A stretch of 9,091 nucleotides of DNA, taken from the NCBI GenBank assembly GCA_023390985.1, contig JAEWBU010000016.1, positions 1 through 9,091 on the forward strand, given 5' to 3'. This document shows, in pieces, positions 6,426-9,091 of the stretch; positions within the stretch are counted from its first letter, which is position 1; each line of letters opens with the position of its first letter. The notes under the pieces were generated by a model. The model worked only from the letters and a program-made list of their open reading frames with translations, had not been told where the DNA came from and ran no database searches. The position numbers were made by a program, and so were the translations under genes. The DNA comes from Pseudomonadota bacterium. Its GTDB lineage: Bacteria; Pseudomonadota; Gammaproteobacteria; Burkholderiales; Burkholderiaceae_C.

Positions 6426-6431
6426 TATGAT
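6426..6431 (+). promoter_or_regulatory. Putative -10 box of the DUF2069 gene, near-leaderless
   Basis: TATGAT, five of six to consensus, lies between the divergent start codons. It predicts a transcript start near 6438, four bases before the ATG at 6442, and overlaps the alternative ATG at 6427, which argues for 6442 as the used start. The opposite strand of 6427-6432 reads CATCAT, a weaker -10 candidate whose transcript would start near 6420, two bases before the YihY-family ATG at 6418. Confidence 0.45.
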
Positions 6432-6441
6432 GCCATCGGCC

Positions 6442-6831
6442 ATGGACCCGATTTCTTCCACCGCCACCGCGCCTTCTCCCGAATTGCGCAGGATCCGGGC
6501 CCTGGCGGTGGGCAGCGTGGTCGGCCTCATCGTCCTGGGCCTCGCCTGGGAACTGTGGCTGGCCCCCCTGCCCCACCGCCTGTGGTCCATCAAGGTCCTG
6601 CCCCTCCTGATCCCCCTCGCCGGCCTCGCCCGCTTTCGCATGTACACGTACCGCTGGGTGAGTCTGCTGGTGTGGCTCTACTTCACCGAAGGCGTGATGC
6701 GGCTCTGGAACGACCCGGTCGCGCCGCCGTGGCTGCCCGCGCTGCAGATCGCGCTGTGCCTGACGCTGTTCACGGCCTGCGCGCTGCACGTGCGCATGCG
6801 GCTGGGCCCCCGGAAAAAAGCAGCGAGATGA
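6442..6831 (+). CDS. DUF2069 small membrane protein
   Basis: A 129-residue protein of the DUF2069 family, found widely in beta- and gammaproteobacteria and of unknown function. Four hydrophobic helices are visible at about 21-38, 48-64, 70-87 and 98-117, with the family hallmark KVLPLLIPLAGLARFRMYTYRW (51-72) and LVWLYFTEGVMR (76-87). The C-terminal end is basic (RMRLGPRKKAAR), so it should face the cytoplasm. The ATG at 6442 is chosen because a -10-like TATGAT covers the in-frame ATG at 6427; starting at 6427 would add only five residues (MMPSA). Its stop overlaps the start of the FAD enzyme as ATGA, so the two are translationally coupled and probably one operon. Confidence 0.88.
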   Translation: MDPISSTATAPSPELRRIRALAVGSVVGLIVLGLAWELWLAPLPHRLWSIKVLPLLIPLAGLARFRMYTYRWVSLLVWLYFTEGVMRLWNDPVAPPWLPALQIALCLTLFTACALHVRMRLGPRKKAAR

Positions 6832-8240
6832 ACGAACTGATCGAACGACTGCGCGCCGCCGTCGGCGCGCCCCAAGTGCTCACCGAAGGCGACCTGAGCG
6901 CCTGGGAGCAGGACTGGCGCAAGCGCGTGCGCGGCAAGGCGCTGGCCGTGGTGCGTCCCTCCAGCACCGCCGAAGTCGCGGCCGTGGTGCGCGCCTGCGC
7001 CGAAGCGGGCGTCTCCATCGTGCCGCAGGGCGGCAACACCGGGCTCGTGGTCGGCGGCGTTCCCGACGAGAGCGGCCGCCAGGTCGTGCTGAGCCTGCAG
7101 CGCATGACGGGCGTGCGATCGATCGATCGCGAGAACCTCACGATGACGGTGGAAGCCGGCGCCATCCTGCAGTCGGTGCAGGAGGCCGCGGACGCGGCGG
7201 GCCTGCTGTTCCCGCTGAGCCTGGCGGCTGAGGGCAGCTGCACCATTGGCGGCAACCTGGCGACGAATGCGGGCGGCACGCAGGTGCTGCGCTACGGCAA
7301 CGCGCGCGAGCTGTGCCTGGGCCTCGAAGTGGTCACGGCGCAGGGCGAGGTCTGGGACGGCCTGGCGGGCCTGCGCAAGGACAACACCGGCTACGACCTG
7401 CGGCAGCTGTTCATCGGCAGCGAGGGCACGCTGGGCGTCATCACGGCGGCCACGCTCAAGCTCTATCCGCGCCCGGCCGCCTCGCTGACCGCCTGGGCGG
7501 CCGTGCCGACCCTGGCGCAGGCGGTGCAACTGCTGGAACTGGCGCACGAGCGGCTCGGTCCCGGCCTCACCGGCTTCGAGGTGATGGGCCAGTTCGCGCT
7601 GTCGCTGGTCGCCAAGCACTATCCGCAGCAACGCGTGCCCTTCGTGCAAGAAAGTCCCTGGTGCGTGCTGATCGAGAACTCGGACCTGGAATCCGAGGCG
7701 CACGCCCGCGTGCAGTTCGAGGGCCTGCTGGAGGCCGCGATGGTCGCGGGCGTGGTCACCGACGCGGTGGTCGCGGAGAACCTCTCGCAGGCGCACCAGC
7801 TGTGGCACGTGCGGGAGAGCATCCCGATGGCGCAGGCCGAGGAAGGCCTGAACATCAAGCACGACGTCTCGGTGCCGATCTCGCGCATCCCGGCGTTCTG
7901 CGAGGAAACCGATGCGCTGCTGCGGAAAGCGATCCCCGGCGTGCGCCTGGTCAACTTCGGGCACCTGGGCGACGGCAATCTGCATTACAACGTGCAGGCG
8001 CCCGAGCACGGCGATGCGGCCGCCTTCCTGCGCGACGAGGAGGACCGGGTGAACTCGATCGTCCACGATCAGGTCCACAAGTTCGCCGGTTCGATCTCGG
8101 CCGAACACGGCGTCGGTTCGCTCAAGGTGGACAAGCTGCCGCAGTACAAATCGCCGGTGGCGCTGGGGATGATGCGGGCGATCAAAGGGGCGTTGGACCC
8201 GCGGGGGATCCTGAACCCCGGGCGGGTGCTGCGGGGATAA
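6828..8240 (+). CDS. FAD-linked D-2-hydroxyacid dehydrogenase, D-2-hydroxyglutarate dehydrogenase-like
   Basis: A 470-residue flavoenzyme of the vanillyl-alcohol oxidase superfamily. The N-terminal FAD-binding part carries PQGGNTGLVVGG (66-77), IGGNLATNAGG (140-150), NTGYDL (186-191) and IGSEGTLGVIT (196-206). The C-terminal FAD-oxidase part carries KHDVSVP (344-350), GHLGDGNLHYN (378-388), AEHGVG (425-430) and the ending LDPRGILNPGRVL. His379, His386 and Glu426 match the spacing of metal ligands, and His427 the catalytic base, described for bacterial D-2-hydroxyglutarate dehydrogenase. That enzyme oxidises D-2-hydroxyglutarate (a by-product of the SerA reaction) to 2-oxoglutarate and passes electrons to a flavoprotein or quinone acceptor. 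Length fits (about 460-475). D-lactate or glycolate oxidation is an alternative; substrate choice is not provable here. The ATG overlaps the DUF2069 stop by four bases. Confidence 0.92.
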   Translation: MNELIERLRAAVGAPQVLTEGDLSAWEQDWRKRVRGKALAVVRPSSTAEVAAVVRACAEAGVSIVPQGGNTGLVVGGVPDESGRQVVLSLQRMTGVRSIDRENLTMTVEAGAILQSVQEAADAAGLLFPLSLAAEGSCTIGGNLATNAGGTQVLRYGNARELCLGLEVVTAQGEVWDGLAGLRKDNTGYDLRQLFIGSEGTLGVITAATLKLYPRPAASLTAWAAVPTLAQAVQLLELAHERLGPGLTGFEVMGQFALSLVAKHYPQQRVPFVQESPWCVLIENSDLESEAHARVQFEGLLEAAMVAGVVTDAVVAENLSQAHQLWHVRESIPMAQAEEGLNIKHDVSVPISRIPAFCEETDALLRKAIPGVRLVNFGHLGDGNLHYNVQAPEHGDAAAFLRDEEDRVNSIVHDQVHKFAGSISAEHGVGSLKVDKLPQYKSPVALGMMRAIKGALDPRGILNPGRVLRG

Positions 8241-8241
8241 T
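8236..8241 (+). promoter_or_regulatory. Putative -10 box of the CcdA-like gene
   Basis: GATAAT overlaps the TAA stop of the FAD enzyme and predicts a transcript start near 8248, giving a 16-base leader to the ATG at 8264. TGAACC at 8212-8217 is a weak -35 candidate with an 18-bp spacer. Confidence 0.35.
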
Positions 8242-8253
8242 CAACGGATCTAG

Positions 8254-8263
8254 GCAGGCCTGC
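8254..8263. promoter_or_regulatory. 10-bp perfect palindrome, possible operator
   Basis: GCAGGCCTGC is a perfect palindrome that ends directly before the ATG of the CcdA-like gene and lies just downstream of its predicted transcript start. Ribbon-helix-helix antitoxins usually repress their own gene through short palindromes near the promoter, so this could be the operator. In DNA this rich in G and C a chance 10-bp palindrome is not rare, so the call is tentative. Confidence 0.3.
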
Positions 8264-8479
8264 ATGCGTAAGCCCAACGAAACGCTCAATCTTCCTGCGG
8301 CGCCAGAGAGCCATGCGAATAAGTTGGGCCTGCCCGTCGCAGAGGCGGCGAGTCTGACCGCCAAGACCTGCGCGCGAGTCGGAGAACGCTGGAACGAGGA
8401 GAATCGCGAAGCGATTTCCGAGTACAACACCCGAATCGCCGTTGAAGGGCTTCCGCTCGAGAAGTACCGGACCTTCTAA
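8264..8479 (+). CDS. CcdA-family antitoxin, orphan
   Basis: A 71-residue protein whose second half is typical of CcdA antitoxins: ERWNEENREAISEYNTRI (41-58) followed by GLPLEKYRTF (62-71), which is the toxin-wrapping tail. The first 40 residues line up with the ribbon-helix-helix DNA-binding part: a short strand (ETLNL, 6-10), helix A (about 12-22), turn (GLPV) and helix B (about 25-43), although the sequence is more diverged than the tail. In CcdAB modules the antitoxin neutralises CcdB, a DNA gyrase poison, and together they repress their own operon. No ccdB follows: only 46 bases separate this stop from thyA. It may be a relic, a lone regulator, or an anti-addiction antitoxin. No strong ribosome binding site is seen before the ATG, and codon use is less GC-biased than in the flanking genes, suggesting acquisition. 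Confidence 0.75.
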   Translation: MRKPNETLNLPAAPESHANKLGLPVAEAASLTAKTCARVGERWNEENREAISEYNTRIAVEGLPLEKYRTF

Positions 8480-8483
8480 CCCA

Positions 8484-8497
8484 CGACGACTGCGTCG
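8484..8497. repeat. Small inverted repeat between the CcdA-like gene and thyA
   Basis: CGACG and CGTCG form a perfect 5-bp stem around a 4-base loop, five bases after the CcdA-like stop. There is no T-run, so it is at best a weak terminator or mRNA hairpin; it may be chance. Confidence 0.2.
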
Positions 8498-8525
8498 CCG
8501 CCGCCCGCGACATCCGAGCTCACAA

Positions 8526-9091
8526 ATGACGACCTCACGCCCGGTCCGCTCCCAATACGAAGACTTCATGCGCCATGTGTACACGCATGGCACGCCCAAG
8601 ACGGATCGCACGGGCACCGGCACGCGCAGCGTGTTCGGCTACCAGATGCGGTTCGACCTCAACGAGGGCTTCCCGCTGGTGACCACCAAGAAGGTGCACC
8701 TCCGGTCCATCATCCAGGAGCTGCTGTGGTTCCTGAAGGGATCCAGCGACAACAACTGGCTGCGCGAGCGCGGCGTGACGATCTGGGACGAGTGGGCGCG
8801 GGAGGACGGCGACCTGGGCCCGGTGTACGGCGTGCAGTGGCGCAGCTGGCCGACGCCCGATGGCGGGCACGTCGACCAGATCGCCGAAGCGATCAAGACG
8901 ATCAAGACCAATCCGGATTCGCGCCGCATCATCGTCAGCGCCTGGAACGTGGCCGACATCCCGAAGATGGCACTCGCGCCCTGCCATGCCTTCTTCCAGT
9001 TCTACGTGGCCGACGGGAAGCTCTCGTGCCAGCTGTACCAGCGCAGCGCGGACATCTTCCTGGGCGTGCCGTTCAACATCGCCAGCTACGC
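8526..9091 (+). CDS. thyA: Thymidylate synthase, N-terminal two thirds (cut by right window edge)
   Basis: ThyA methylates dUMP to dTMP using methylene-tetrahydrofolate, in the cytoplasm. From the ATG, 188 residues are present before the sequence ends. Signatures are DRTGTGT with the phosphate-binding Arg28, the FPLVTTKKVHLRSIIQELLWFLKG block (49-72), TIWDEWA and DLGPVYGVQWRSW (85-108), the DSRRIIVSAWNVAD segment with phosphate-binding Arg133 and Arg134, catalytic Cys153 in LAPCHAFFQFYV, and QLYQRSADIFLGVPFNIASY. The spacing without the long insertion after WFLKG indicates the short form of about 264 residues as in E. coli, so roughly 75 residues are missing. No clear Shine-Dalgarno precedes the ATG. 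In-frame alternatives downstream (Met15) would remove conserved residues. Confidence 0.96.
   Translation, partial: MTTSRPVRSQYEDFMRHVYTHGTPKTDRTGTGTRSVFGYQMRFDLNEGFPLVTTKKVHLRSIIQELLWFLKGSSDNNWLRERGVTIWDEWAREDGDLGPVYGVQWRSWPTPDGGHVDQIAEAIKTIKTNPDSRRIIVSAWNVADIPKMALAPCHAFFQFYVADGKLSCQLYQRSADIFLGVPFNIASY

Noticed and set aside
5300..6430. 376-codon plus-strand frame opposite the YihY-family gene
   Set aside because: Gln, His and Arg-rich shadow without any domain.
5208..6647. 479-codon minus-strand frame overlapping the YihY-family gene and DUF2069
   Set aside because: It is out of frame with the recognised 400-residue membrane protein and has the Arg/Ala/Gly-rich composition of a shadow frame.
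6678..8108. 476-codon minus-strand frame opposite the FAD enzyme
   Set aside because: Shadow composition and full overlap with a gene that has all family motifs.

Overview
The window is very GC-rich double-stranded bacterial DNA, densely packed with genes. The best-recognised proteins (chorismate synthase, thymidylate synthase, a MetY-type sulfhydrylase, DUF2069 and YihY/BrkB membrane proteins, an FAD-linked D-2-hydroxyacid dehydrogenase) suggest a betaproteobacterium of the order Burkholderiales, probably Comamonadaceae-like. That placement rests on protein resemblance and base composition only. There are eleven genes; the two at the edges (aroC on the left, thyA on the right) are cut by the window. 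I see no rRNA, tRNA, CRISPR array or insertion sequence.

Layout. Positions 1-643 on the minus strand hold the start of aroC and, upstream of it, a small two-CBS-domain protein. An AT-rich divergent promoter region (644-745) separates these from a plus-strand pair: metY-like O-acetylhomoserine sulfhydrylase and an alpha/beta hydrolase one base downstream. Next comes an unrecognised 186-residue protein with a GTG start (2960-3520) and codon use unlike its neighbours. A cytochrome P450 (3572-4846) follows, then a small Mpo1-like DUF962 membrane protein (4873-5211). This pair converges, with only 4 bp between stop codons, on a minus-strand YihY/BrkB-family membrane protein (5216-6418). Almost back to back with that gene's start, a plus-strand DUF2069 membrane protein begins and overlaps (ATGA) an FAD-linked D-2-hydroxyglutarate-dehydrogenase-like enzyme (6828-8240). 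A lone CcdA-type antitoxin gene (8264-8479) and the 5' two thirds of thyA close the window.

How the genes may work together. Most genes are housekeeping metabolism: aromatic amino acids (aroC), methionine/sulfur (metY), dTMP synthesis (thyA), and 2-hydroxyacid oxidation linked to the respiratory chain. The least ordinary parts are three. The P450-DUF962 pair could hydroxylate and then oxidatively shorten a lipid, which is inference. The orphan CcdA-like antitoxin has no toxin gene beside it and a 10-bp perfect palindrome just before its start. Several genes (aroC, P450, yihY-like, DUF2069) have -10-like hexamers so close to the ATG that leaderless or near-leaderless transcripts are likely. 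I found no convincing large novel system; these are the observations that merit checking.
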